DNA of 64,000 bases, taken from the NCBI RefSeq assembly GCF_000717245.1, contig NZ_JNYQ01000004.1, positions 992,001-1,056,000 on the forward strand, written 5' to 3'. The position numbers and the translations under genes are program-made. Below, one piece after another: positions 51,610-59,568 of this stretch. This stretch comes from Kitasatospora papulosa (lineage in GTDB: Bacteria; Actinomycetota; Actinomycetes; Streptomycetales; Streptomycetaceae). A model generated the notes under the pieces. It had not been told where the DNA came from. It saw only the letters and a list, made by a program, of their open reading frames with translations, and did no database searches. Positions within the stretch are counted from its first letter, which is position 1; each line of letters begins with the position of its first letter.

Positions 51610-52322
51610 CGACACCCGCCACCGACCGCCGGACCGCCCCGGACGCCGCGGGCTCCGACGGACTGCGCCTCGACGACGTCACCCTCACCCTGGGCGACGG
51701 CGATACCGCCGTCACCGCCCTCGACCACGTCGGCCTCCACGTCGCCCCCGGCGAGTTCGTCGCCGTCGTCGGCCCCTCCGGATCCGGCAAGTCCAGCCTC
51801 CTCGCCGTCGCCGGCGGCCTCCAGAGGCCCACCTCGGGCACCGTGCACATCGCCGGCGCCGAGCTGACCGCCCTGCCGGACAGGGAACGCACCGCCGCGC
51901 GCCGCCGCCACATCGGTTTCGTCTTCCAGCAGTCGAATCTGCTGGCCTCCCTCACCGTCAGGGAGCAGCTCCTGCTGCCCCTGCACATCGACGGCCGTCT
52001 CGACGCCGCGGCCCGGGCCCGGGCCGACGAACTCGTCGAGGCGGTCGGGCTCACGCACCGCGCCGGCTCCCGCCCGCATCAGCTCTCCGGCGGAGAACGC
52101 CAGCGCGCGGGGCTGGCCCGCGCCCTGATGACCTCCCCCGCCGTCCTGCTGGTGGACGAACCCACCTCGGCGCTGGACCGCGTACGCTCGGCCGAGGCGG
52201 TGCGGCTGATCGCCGAGCAGACCCACGAGCGTGGGACGGCCACCGTCATGGTCACCCACGACACGGCGATAATGGACGCTGCCGACCGGGTCCACGAGAT
52301 GGTCGACGGCCGCCTGTCCTGA
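51606..52322 (+). CDS. ABC transporter ATP-binding protein (LolD/MacB-like)
   Basis: 238-residue ATPase for the FtsX-like permease. Walker A GPSGSGKSS, Q-loop FVFQQSNLL, signature LSGGERQRAGLARAL, Walker B VLLVDEPTSAL, and the H-loop VTHDTAI. Residues 1-20 are an Ala/Arg-rich extension. ATG 51606 overlaps the permease stop. Probably an efflux or envelope-stress transporter; the TetR gene downstream likely regulates it. Confidence 0.95.
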   Translation: MTTPATDRRTAPDAAGSDGLRLDDVTLTLGDGDTAVTALDHVGLHVAPGEFVAVVGPSGSGKSSLLAVAGGLQRPTSGTVHIAGAELTALPDRERTAARRRHIGFVFQQSNLLASLTVREQLLLPLHIDGRLDAAARARADELVEAVGLTHRAGSRPHQLSGGERQRAGLARALMTSPAVLLVDEPTSALDRVRSAEAVRLIAEQTHERGTATVMVTHDTAIMDAADRVHEMVDGRLS

Positions 52323-52383
52323 CCGGCGCCGCGGGCCGGAACCTCGCTCCCGGCCCCGTCCGCCATCCAGGAGCCCTCCCCGC

Positions 52384-52989
52384 ATGCCGAAGATCAACGC
52401 TTCCACCGTCGCCGAACACCGCGCCCGGCAACGCGAGGCGCTGATCGAGGCGGCGATCGACATCCTGGTCAACGAGGGCGCCGCCGCCGTCACACCGGCG
52501 GCGGTCGGCGCCCGCGCGGGCCTCGCCCGCTCCAGCGTGTACCAGTACTTCGACTCCTCCGCGGCCCTCCTGGGCACGATCACGGAGGAGGCCTTCCGGC
52601 GTTCCAACGAGGCACTCGCCCGCGCCCTGGCGACGGCGGACGGCCCGCTGGAACGCGTCGAGGCGTTCTTCAGGGAGAGCCTCCGCCTCGGCGCCGAGGG
52701 CGCGCACCGGCCCGCTGCCGCCCTCATGAACGCCGGCCTCGATCCCGCCTGCCAGCAGCGGCTGATGGAACTCCACCTGGAGCAGGTCGAACCGTTCCGC
52801 GCCGCCGTCCGGCAGCTCGGCGCTCCCGAGCCCGCTCTCACGGCCGACCTGGTCGCCGGAATGCTGCACACGGCCCTCGCCGCCGTCGAACACGGCACGC
52901 CCCTCGACACGGTCACGGAACGCACGCTCACGCTCGTGCGCCGCTGTCTCACCCCGACCGGCGGCACGGTCCGGGAGGACGCCTCCTAA
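52384..52989 (+). CDS. TetR-family regulator of the ABC unit
   Basis: 201-residue TetR regulator 61 bp behind the ABC ATPase gene and co-directional. The helix-turn-helix is ALIEAAIDILVNEGAAAVTPAAVGARAGLARSSVYQYFDSSAALL. Its stop overlaps by four bases that of the convergent propeller gene. Likely autoregulates the ABC operon; inducer unknown. Confidence 0.92.
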   Translation: MPKINASTVAEHRARQREALIEAAIDILVNEGAAAVTPAAVGARAGLARSSVYQYFDSSAALLGTITEEAFRRSNEALARALATADGPLERVEAFFRESLRLGAEGAHRPAAALMNAGLDPACQQRLMELHLEQVEPFRAAVRQLGAPEPALTADLVAGMLHTALAAVEHGTPLDTVTERTLTLVRRCLTPTGGTVREDAS

Positions 52990-53966
52990 CCCCGGCGCCG
53001 CTTGGCGGCCAGCAGCGCCAGCACGATGACGACGACGGCCACGGCGCCGCCCGTCACGGTGCCCGTCCGCCCGTCGTCGTCCTCGCCGTCCCCGGCCGAC
53101 GTCCCGCCGCCCCCTCCGCCGGCGGAGGGCGTTCTACCGCCGCCCTCCACCTCCACACGCACCACTTCGCTGCGCTCGCCCTCGGAGCCGAACATCATCG
53201 CCGAGCCGTCGGCGGTGTACGTCACCGACTCGGACTGCCCCTGGAGCGGCACGCTCACGGCCCGGTCCTCGCCCAGCCGGCCGTTCTCGAAGGCGTAGCC
53301 CCGGGCACTGAAGTAGGACCGCAGCACGAGGTTCCGGCCGTCCGGCGAGAACGCGCCGTCGGTCACCCACGGCACCTCGCCCACGCGACGGAAGACGTTG
53401 TTCCCGCCGGTCGTCAGCTTCTGCGGACCTTCGTAGAGACCGCCGCCGTCCTCGTTCTTCGAGGCGATGTAGACCCGGCCCGTGACCGGATGGACCATCA
53501 GCGCCTCGGCGTTGCGCGCCCCGTCCGCGTACGTCACGTCGAACTGCGTGGCCCGCACCGTGGCGTCCGCGAGCCGTTTCGGCTCCGGGAAGCGGTAGAT
53601 CCAGACGTGGTCCCAGGATCCGTCGAGGTTGTCGCCGATGTCACCGACGTAGAGGTTCCCGTCGGGTCCGAGCGAGATCGCCTCCACGTCACGCGGTTCC
53701 CCGACGCCCTGCATGGTGATCGTCGCCACGGTCTTCCCGGTGCGGGAGTCGACGGCGTAGACGTACGGCCCGTCGTCGCTGTCGTTGTGCGTCCAGTAGA
53801 CGCCCGGATGGATCCTGCTGGCGGCGAGACCGCTGGACTCGGTGATCCGGGGGTCCTCGATCGTGAACGTCCGGTCCGCCCCGTCCCCTTCGTCCGCCAC
53901 GGCGGGCACCGGTCCCGTCAGGAACAGGAGGGCAGCGGCGGCGGAGACGGTCAGCAGCGATCTCAT
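52986..53966 (-). CDS. secreted beta-propeller-like protein with C-terminal membrane anchor
   Basis: 326-residue exported protein. Sec signal peptide ending near residue 25 (LLTVSAAAALLFLTGPVPAVADE). The body has propeller-like repeats with WTHNDSDDGPYVYAVDSRTGK, VEAISLGPDGNLYVGDIGDN, and IYRFPEPK. A Gly/Asp-rich spacer follows, then one transmembrane helix (TGGAVAVVVIVLALLAAKRRRG). It lacks an LPxTG-type sorting motif, so it is anchored by the helix. The YVGDIGDN-type family is widespread but uncharacterised. ATG 53966 has no clear ribosome site. Convergent with the TetR gene, divergent from the SGNH hydrolase. Confidence 0.85.
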   Translation of the reverse strand: MRSLLTVSAAAALLFLTGPVPAVADEGDGADRTFTIEDPRITESSGLAASRIHPGVYWTHNDSDDGPYVYAVDSRTGKTVATITMQGVGEPRDVEAISLGPDGNLYVGDIGDNLDGSWDHVWIYRFPEPKRLADATVRATQFDVTYADGARNAEALMVHPVTGRVYIASKNEDGGGLYEGPQKLTTGGNNVFRRVGEVPWVTDGAFSPDGRNLVLRSYFSARGYAFENGRLGEDRAVSVPLQGQSESVTYTADGSAMMFGSEGERSEVVRVEVEGGGRTPSAGGGGGGTSAGDGEDDDGRTGTVTGGAVAVVVIVLALLAAKRRRG

Positions 53967-54024
53967 GGGACAAGTGTCCACTGTCACGTCGCAGGCCGGA
54001 GCGGTGATCGGCCATGATGTCGCC

Positions 54025-54729
54025 ATGCGTTTTCTCTTCGTCGGCGACAGCATGACCGTGGGCAAGGCCGGCGACTTCACCTGGCGCTACCGCATGTGGC
54101 AGCACCTCGAAGCGACCCTCGGCGACGGCGGGTACGCGATCACGGGCCCGCGCACCGGGTTGTACGACACCGAGGCGAACGCCCCGCTCTCCCACGCGTA
54201 CGGCGACGCGGCCTTCCCCGCGTCCGCGCGGCGGCACCTGGCGGGCTGGGGCGAGGGGTGGCTCCACATGGCTCCCGTCATCGCAGACACGGTGACGGCG
54301 GCCCGTGCCGACGTCCTGCTGGTCTCGCTCGGCCTGATAGACCTCGGCTTCTACACGGACAGCGCGCAAACGGCAGCGAACGCACGGGACTTCATCACGG
54401 CGGCCCGCACCGCCAACCCCCGGATCAAGCTGGTGCTGCTGCCCGTCATACCGAATGTCCGGGCGGAGTCCGACGGCCCCTTCGCGGCCGAGTGCGACCG
54501 CTTCAACGCCCTGCTCGCGGAGACGGTGGCCGACCTGGACACGCCCGCGTCGCCGGTCCTGCTGACGGAACACCCCGCCGGTTACGACATCCACACGGAC
54601 ACCTACGACGGGACCCACCCCGGCCCTACCGGGGAGCACAAGCTGGCCGGTGCCTTCGCGGACGCCATGCACCGGGCCTGGGGCGTCGGCGGCCCCTACG
54701 CCGGGGCGCTGGCGACGGCCGGGCACTGA
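54025..54729 (+). CDS. SGNH/GDSL hydrolase
   Basis: 234-residue SGNH esterase. Block I is FVGDSMTVG (catalytic Ser), and block V DGTHPGPTGEH carries the Asp and His. There is no signal peptide, so it is cytoplasmic as annotated. ATG 54025 lacks a ribosome site; CATGAT seven bases before would place the transcript start at the codon. Divergent from the propeller gene (58 bp). Substrate unknown. Confidence 0.88.
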   Translation: MRFLFVGDSMTVGKAGDFTWRYRMWQHLEATLGDGGYAITGPRTGLYDTEANAPLSHAYGDAAFPASARRHLAGWGEGWLHMAPVIADTVTAARADVLLVSLGLIDLGFYTDSAQTAANARDFITAARTANPRIKLVLLPVIPNVRAESDGPFAAECDRFNALLAETVADLDTPASPVLLTEHPAGYDIHTDTYDGTHPGPTGEHKLAGAFADAMHRAWGVGGPYAGALATAGH

Positions 54730-54829
54730 CATCCGGCCCGGCCGCAGCTGCCGGAACCGGATCAGGGACCGCTGCGTTCTCCTTCCGGGCGGGGCGCCGT
54801 GGGAGGCGCCCGGACGGGAGCACGGAGCA

Positions 54830-55804
54830 GTGGCCGGGAAGCAGGGCGCGAAACGGCGGAACGCGGTCGAGCGGGGCTGGAGTTGGGGGCGGGGCCGCGT
54901 GCTCGCCGCGCTGTGCCTGCTTGTCGCCGTGCTGCTCGCCCTCCCCGGCCTCGTCCCTGACGGCCCCGGCCGGATGGGCAGTCTGCTGGAGACCTTCCTG
55001 CCCTGGCTCGGCCTGGCCGTGCCCGTCCTGCTGGTCGCGGCGCTGCTGCGCCGCTCGTTCCTGGCGGTGACCGCGCTCCTGCTGCCCGTCGTCTCCTGGT
55101 CCGCCGTGTTCGGACCCCTGCTGTCCGGCGCGGGCCCGACTCCCGACGACGCGTTCACGGTGGTCCAGCACAACATCAGCGACGTGAACCCCGACCCTGC
55201 CGCCACCGCACACGCGCTGGCCGGGACGGGAGCCGAACTCATAGCCGTCGAGGAGCTGACGGCCCCGGCCGTACCGGCCTTCGAAGCGGCGCTGGCCGGG
55301 GACTACCCCCACCACGCGACGAGGGGCACGGTCGGACTCTGGTCGAAGCACCCCCTCGGCGCCGTGCGCCCGGTGGACATCAGGCCGAGCGGTGTGGGCG
55401 AGGGCTGGGACCGGGGGCTCAGGGCGACGGCCCGTACGCCGCGGGGCGAGGTCGCCGTGTACGTCGCCCATCTGCCGTCGGTCAGGATCGGCCCGACGAC
55501 CGGCCTCACGTCAGGACGGCGGGACGAGAGTGCCGCCCTGCTGGGTGAGGCGCTGGCCGCCGAACCCCTGGAGCGGGTGATCCTCCTCGGCGACCTGAAC
55601 AGCACCCTGGACGACCGGGGTCTGGAGCCGGTCACCGAGCTGATGGACGAGCCGGGGCCGGGCTTCGCCTTCAGCTGGCCGGCGGCGTTCCCGGTGGCCC
55701 GGATCGACCAGATACTCACCCGCTCGGCGACGGTCACCGGCATCCGGTCCCTGCCCGCCACCGGCAGCGATCACCTGCCCGTGGTGGCGGACGTCAGGCT
55801 GTGA
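54830..55804 (+). CDS. membrane-anchored endonuclease/exonuclease/phosphatase-family protein
   Basis: 324-residue protein with three N-terminal transmembrane helices (LAALCLLVAVLLALPGLVP, FLPWLGLAVPVLLVAALLRR, FLAVTALLLPVVSWSAVFGPLL) and an extracellular EEP (DNase I-like) domain: VVQHNISDVN, AVEELTAPAV, GLWSKHPL, ILLGDLNSTLDDRGL, and TGSDHLPVVADV. The acidic and His catalytic residues are present. GTG 54830 follows CGGAG. It may be an extracellular phosphodiesterase. About 100 bp behind the SGNH hydrolase, probably the same operon. Confidence 0.9.
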   Translation: MAGKQGAKRRNAVERGWSWGRGRVLAALCLLVAVLLALPGLVPDGPGRMGSLLETFLPWLGLAVPVLLVAALLRRSFLAVTALLLPVVSWSAVFGPLLSGAGPTPDDAFTVVQHNISDVNPDPAATAHALAGTGAELIAVEELTAPAVPAFEAALAGDYPHHATRGTVGLWSKHPLGAVRPVDIRPSGVGEGWDRGLRATARTPRGEVAVYVAHLPSVRIGPTTGLTSGRRDESAALLGEALAAEPLERVILLGDLNSTLDDRGLEPVTELMDEPGPGFAFSWPAAFPVARIDQILTRSATVTGIRSLPATGSDHLPVVADVRL

Positions 55805-55863
55805 ACTCCTGCCCCCGGTCCACCGAACGGCCGCCGGGACGGCGTACGGGCGGCCCGCGCCGG

Positions 55864-56505
55864 TCAGTCGGCCATCTCCGCGCCGAGCATCGCGAGCCCC
55901 AGTTTGGTCAGCTCCTCCGTCACCTCGTCGGGCCGTGCCCTGCGGGGGCGTCGGGCGTGGTGGGCCATGAGCTCGTGGACCGTGCCCACCATCACCATCA
56001 CGACGACCCGGTGGTCCCGCTCCGCCACCTCGCCACGGACCGCCGCGCGCTCGGCCTCCCCCGTCAGGAAGTCGGTCCACAGGTCGCGCCACCGCTTGCA
56101 GTGCGCGTCCACCGCCGGGCTCACACCCAGGACCTCGACGAACGTCACCCGCGCCTCACGCAGATCCCGGGTCACCGCCGACACGTACGCGTGGAAGAGC
56201 CGCCGGAAGCGCTGCTCCAGGGGGCAGTCGTCCATCCCCTCGGAGAGCAGGGCCACTTCGGACGCCCGCAGTCCGGCGGTCGTGATCTGGTTGTGGAGGG
56301 CCATCAGCAGACCCTCCCGGGAGCCGAACTCGTCCCGGAGCGCCTCGACCGGCACCCCGGCCATCTCGCACAGGTCCTGCTCCGACGTCTGCGCGTAGCC
56401 GTAGACCCCGAACAGCTCCAGGCCGGCTTCGACGAGCTGCCCACGGGCCCGCGCGCGTACACCGTCGACCGCGCCGGTCAGTTGGTCCACCGGGACATCC
56501 ACCAC
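55864..56505 (-). CDS. TetR-family regulator
   Basis: 213-residue TetR regulator. Helix-turn-helix LVEAGLELFGVYGYAQTSEQDLCEMAGVPVEALRDEFGSREGLLMAL; a helical ligand domain follows. GTG 56505 is chosen (AAGGAGG five bases upstream); GTG 56526 lacks a site. Convergent with the EEP gene. The 340-bp region upstream holds a 16-bp inverted repeat that may be its operator. Target unknown. Confidence 0.9.
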   Translation of the reverse strand: MVDVPVDQLTGAVDGVRARARGQLVEAGLELFGVYGYAQTSEQDLCEMAGVPVEALRDEFGSREGLLMALHNQITTAGLRASEVALLSEGMDDCPLEQRFRRLFHAYVSAVTRDLREARVTFVEVLGVSPAVDAHCKRWRDLWTDFLTGEAERAAVRGEVAERDHRVVVMVMVGTVHELMAHHARRPRRARPDEVTEELTKLGLAMLGAEMAD

Positions 56506-56845
56506 GGGTCCTCCTTGGTCTGCCACCTACCCGGTGCCGCACGGCCGCCGGAGAGCGGTGCCGTGCGGGCCGGAGAGCGTCGGGCGCCTCTGGATGGCGC
56601 GTGCGCCATTGTCGTGGTGCGCACCGGCATCGGCGTCCCACGCCGCGCCGCCGAGCGCACAGTCCGCCAGTACCGGTGACTGCTCGCACTGGTGTACCGA
56701 AACCGCCTGGTCAGCGGTCAGGTGTGTCCGTGCGCGTGCCACACCGGGCGACACCGGCGCCGAGCTCCGTGCGGCGGGGGTCAGCGGGTCGGCGCGGTAC
56801 CCATCGCGCCGAGTCCCAGCAGGGTGAGGGACGGCGCCGGCCTGC
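56506..56845. other. 340-bp spacer upstream of a TetR gene
   Basis: No convincing gene on either strand. Both flanking genes are on the minus strand. It holds the promoter of the TetR gene and the inverted repeat ATGGCGC-GT-GCGCCAT at 56594-56609. Confidence 0.55.
56594..56609. promoter_or_regulatory. 16-bp inverted repeat, possible TetR operator
   Basis: Arms ATGGCGC / GCGCCAT with a two-base centre, 89 bp before GTG 56505. Typical size and symmetry for a TetR site. Confidence 0.45.
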
Positions 56846-57724
56846 TCAGAGGCGCTTCAGCACGGCTCGTTTCGCGGTGGCGAACTCCTCGTCCGTCAGG
56901 ATCCCCGCCTCGTACAGCGCGCCCAGCTCGCGGAGCCGGCGCAGCAGGACGTCGTGGTCGTCGGCGGGCGGGGCCGGGGCCGGTACGGGCGGCGGCGAGG
57001 CGGCTTCGAGCGCGGGGGCGGCGGCAGGAGCGGGCGCCGGCATCCGTACGAGGACGGCCGCGGCGACCAGGACCGCGGTGTACTCCCGTTTCGACAGCCC
57101 CCACAGTTCCAGGGAGTACGGGTCGAACTTGGCGGGCGCGGGCGAGACGGCGCCTCCCCGGTCGAAGCGCAGGGAGCCGTTCTCCAGACCGATCGCGGGT
57201 ACCCAGCGCACCCCCGTCACCTCGGGAAGGGGCAGGGTGACGGTACCGCCGGCCGTCTTGGACTCCTCGGCCTTCCAGTTCCAGGTGAGGCGGACCGTCT
57301 GCCCGTCGAAGGACGCGGTGCCGTCCCCGCCGCCGCCCGACACCGGTACCGACGGCCCCGGCAGCAGGAAGCCGTCCACCGGCCCGTCGGGCACCTGCTC
57401 GATCAGCAGGGCGTTGCGGATCTCGTCGACGAGGTATTCCGCCACGCCCGTGCGGTCCTTCTCCACCACGAGCTGGTACGGGTCGGCGGCGTCCTTGAGC
57501 CGTCCGTCCGCCGCCCGGAGAACGGGGCAGGCACCGGCGCGCAGCCGCAGTCGAAGACGGCCGCCCTTGCGGTCCGGCTCGAACGACACTCCCGCCACCG
57601 CGTGCAGCGGGACGGCGAGTTCGCCGAGGTCCTGGCGCACCGGGTGTGCCTTGCCGCCGGGGACGATGCGCACCGTGTCCCCGTCGAAGCTCCACGTTCC
57701 GTCGCGCGAGATGATGTCCGCCAT
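56846..57724 (-). CDS. DUF4429/SHOCT-domain protein
   Basis: 292-residue protein with two DUF4429 repeats (MADIISRDGTWSFDGDTVRI... and GTASFDGQTVRLTWNWKAEE...) followed by a Pro/Ala linker and a C-terminal SHOCT helix pair (DDHDVLLRRLRELGALYEAGILTDEEFATAKRAVLKRL). DUF4429 is a plextrin-homology-like fold common in Streptomyces; SHOCT is a short oligomerisation module. Function unknown. ATG 57724 follows a purine-rich stretch. Confidence 0.9.
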   Translation of the reverse strand: MADIISRDGTWSFDGDTVRIVPGGKAHPVRQDLGELAVPLHAVAGVSFEPDRKGGRLRLRLRAGACPVLRAADGRLKDAADPYQLVVEKDRTGVAEYLVDEIRNALLIEQVPDGPVDGFLLPGPSVPVSGGGGDGTASFDGQTVRLTWNWKAEESKTAGGTVTLPLPEVTGVRWVPAIGLENGSLRFDRGGAVSPAPAKFDPYSLELWGLSKREYTAVLVAAAVLVRMPAPAPAAAPALEAASPPPVPAPAPPADDHDVLLRRLRELGALYEAGILTDEEFATAKRAVLKRL

Positions 57725-57816
57725 ACGGCGGATTCTGCCAGGCGTGCCCGCGTTCGTGGCGGGGCCCGGCCCCTCCTCGCGGGCGCCCCCGGCACGGTGC
57801 GCCCCGCACCGCCCGC

Positions 57817-58845
57817 TCAGGCGGCCGAGCGCTCCTCGATCCGGCGGCGGCGCAGATGGGCGTGCTCGATCGCCGGCGGGGCGTAGGCCATGTCGAGCGT
57901 CCCGATGTCGGTGCCCGGGGGCACGATGGCGTCGATCCGGTCGAGGGTCTCGTCGTCCAGCTCGGTCTCCGCGCCCGCGAGGAGGTCGTCGAGGTGGTTC
58001 ATGGTGCGCGGGCCGATGATCGCCGAGGTGACGCCCGGGTGGGCGATCGCGAAGGCGGTCGCCAGGTGCGTCAGCGGCATCCCGGCGTCCTCCGCGACGG
58101 GGATCAGCGCCTCGACCGCGTCCAGTCGGCGCTCGTCACTCAGGTGCTTGAAGCCGTAGGCGGCACGGTGGGTGTCGGGCGTGAGGCCCTTGCGGTAGCG
58201 GCCCGTGAGCAGTCCGCCGGCGAGCGGGCTCCAGACCAGGGCGCCCATGCCGTAACGCTCGCAGGCGGGGAGCACCTCGCGCTCGATGCCCCGGTTGAGG
58301 ATGGAGTACGGCGGCTGTTCGGTGCGGAAGCGCTCCAGGCCGCGCCGCTCGGAGACCCACTGCGCCTCGACGATGTCCGAGGCGGGGAACGTGGACGCGC
58401 CGATGCTGCGCACCTTTCCCGCGCGCACGAGGTCGGTGAGCGCGGAGAGCGTCTCCTCCACGTCGGTGTCCGGCGACGGCCTGTGGACCTGGAACAGGTC
58501 GACGTGGTCGGTACCCAGGCGCCGCAGGGAGTCCTCCAGCGCGCGGACCAGCCAACGGCGCGAATTGCCGCGCTGGTTGGGGTCGTCCCCCATCGGGAGA
58601 TGGGCCTTGGTCGCCAGCACGACCTCGTCCCGGCGGCCCTTGAGCGCCTTCCCGACGATCTCCTCGGACTCACCGCGCGAGTAGACGTCGGCGGTGTCGA
58701 CGAAGTTGATGCCCGCGTCGAGTGCCTTGTGGATGATCCGGACGGACTCCTCGTGGTCGGGGTTGCCCATGGCGCCGAACATCATCGCGCCCAGGCAGTA
58801 CGGACTGACCTTGATGCCGGTGCGGCCCAGCGTGCGGTACTTCAT
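57817..58845 (-). CDS. aldo/keto reductase
   Basis: 342-residue NADPH-dependent AKR. Family pattern MKYRTLGRTGIKVSPYCLGAMMFG, catalytic DTADVYSRGESEEIVGKAL (Asp, Tyr), KAHLPMG (Lys), FQVHRPSPDTD (His), SPLAGGLLTGRY and TSAIIGPRTMNHLDD. ATG 58845 follows GGGCGAGGACC. Divergent from a TetR gene with two operator-like repeats between, so it is likely the repressor's target. Substrate unknown. Confidence 0.94.
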   Translation of the reverse strand: MKYRTLGRTGIKVSPYCLGAMMFGAMGNPDHEESVRIIHKALDAGINFVDTADVYSRGESEEIVGKALKGRRDEVVLATKAHLPMGDDPNQRGNSRRWLVRALEDSLRRLGTDHVDLFQVHRPSPDTDVEETLSALTDLVRAGKVRSIGASTFPASDIVEAQWVSERRGLERFRTEQPPYSILNRGIEREVLPACERYGMGALVWSPLAGGLLTGRYRKGLTPDTHRAAYGFKHLSDERRLDAVEALIPVAEDAGMPLTHLATAFAIAHPGVTSAIIGPRTMNHLDDLLAGAETELDDETLDRIDAIVPPGTDIGTLDMAYAPPAIEHAHLRRRRIEERSAA

Positions 58846-58896
58846 GACGGTCCTCGCCCCTTGGTGAACGCCCTGTGCGGACGTTAGGCTGAATAA

Positions 58897-58913
58897 ACGG
58901 AACAACGTTCAGC
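58897..58913. promoter_or_regulatory. operator copy 2 (imperfect), AKR/tetR intergenic
   Basis: ACGGAACAACGTTCAGC: the first eight bases repeat the left arm of the perfect operator 26 bp away, and the right arm keeps GTTC. Overlaps the promoter of the reductase gene. Confidence 0.6.
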
Positions 58914-58922
58914 AACGACAAT

Positions 58923-58939
58923 ACGGAACAGTGTTCCGT
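58923..58939. promoter_or_regulatory. operator copy 1 (perfect), AKR/tetR intergenic
   Basis: ACGGAACA-G-TGTTCCGT, perfect 8-bp arms around a single base, 17 bp before GTG 58957. Together with copy 2, two sites could bind two TetR dimers. Confidence 0.8.
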
Positions 58940-58956
58940 TTAGCAAGGGAAGTGCC

Positions 58957-59568
58957 GTGCGCGAGGACACGACGCGGGAAGCCGACCCCGGCGCCGCCGG
59001 CGGAGCGGCCCCGAAGAAGGTGCGCGCCGACGTGCGGCGCAATACGGACGCCCTGCTCACAGCGGCGGCGGAGGTCTTCCTCACCTCGGGGGTGGACGCG
59101 CCGGTACGCCAGATCACGACGAAGGCCGGCGTGGGCGCGGGCACCCTCTACCGTCACTTCCCGCAGCGCTCCGACCTCATCGCGGCGGTCTTCCGGCACG
59201 AGGTCGACGCCTGCGCCGACGCGGCCCCCTCCCTCGCGGCGGAGTACGGACCGGCCGAGGCGCTCACCCGGTGGCTGCAGCGCCTGGCCCTCTTCTTCGC
59301 CACGAAGCGAGGGCTCAGCGCCGCGCTGCACTCGGGGGACTCGACCTACGACAGCCTCCCCGCCTACTTCGAGCAGCGCTTCATGCCCGCGCTGACCGGA
59401 CTCATCGACGCGGCGGCCGAGGCGGGCGAGATCCGCTCCGACGTCACGCCGGACGACCTGCTGGTCGCGACCCGCAATCTGGCCGTGCCCGAGGGTGAGG
59501 ACGACACCGGGCACACGCGGCGGATGATCGCCCTGCTCGTCGACGGGCTCCGCTATCAGGCGCGGTGA
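58957..59568 (+). CDS. TetR-family regulator of the aldo/keto reductase
   Basis: 203-residue TetR regulator. Helix-turn-helix ALLTAAAEVFLTSGVDAPVRQITTKAGVGAGTLYRHFPQRSDLI; a TetR ligand domain follows. GTG 58957 follows AAGGGAAG. Divergent from the AKR gene across two similar inverted repeats. Its end overlaps the convergent winged-helix gene by 13 bp. Confidence 0.92.
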   Translation: MREDTTREADPGAAGGAAPKKVRADVRRNTDALLTAAAEVFLTSGVDAPVRQITTKAGVGAGTLYRHFPQRSDLIAAVFRHEVDACADAAPSLAAEYGPAEALTRWLQRLALFFATKRGLSAALHSGDSTYDSLPAYFEQRFMPALTGLIDAAAEAGEIRSDVTPDDLLVATRNLAVPEGEDDTGHTRRMIALLVDGLRYQAR

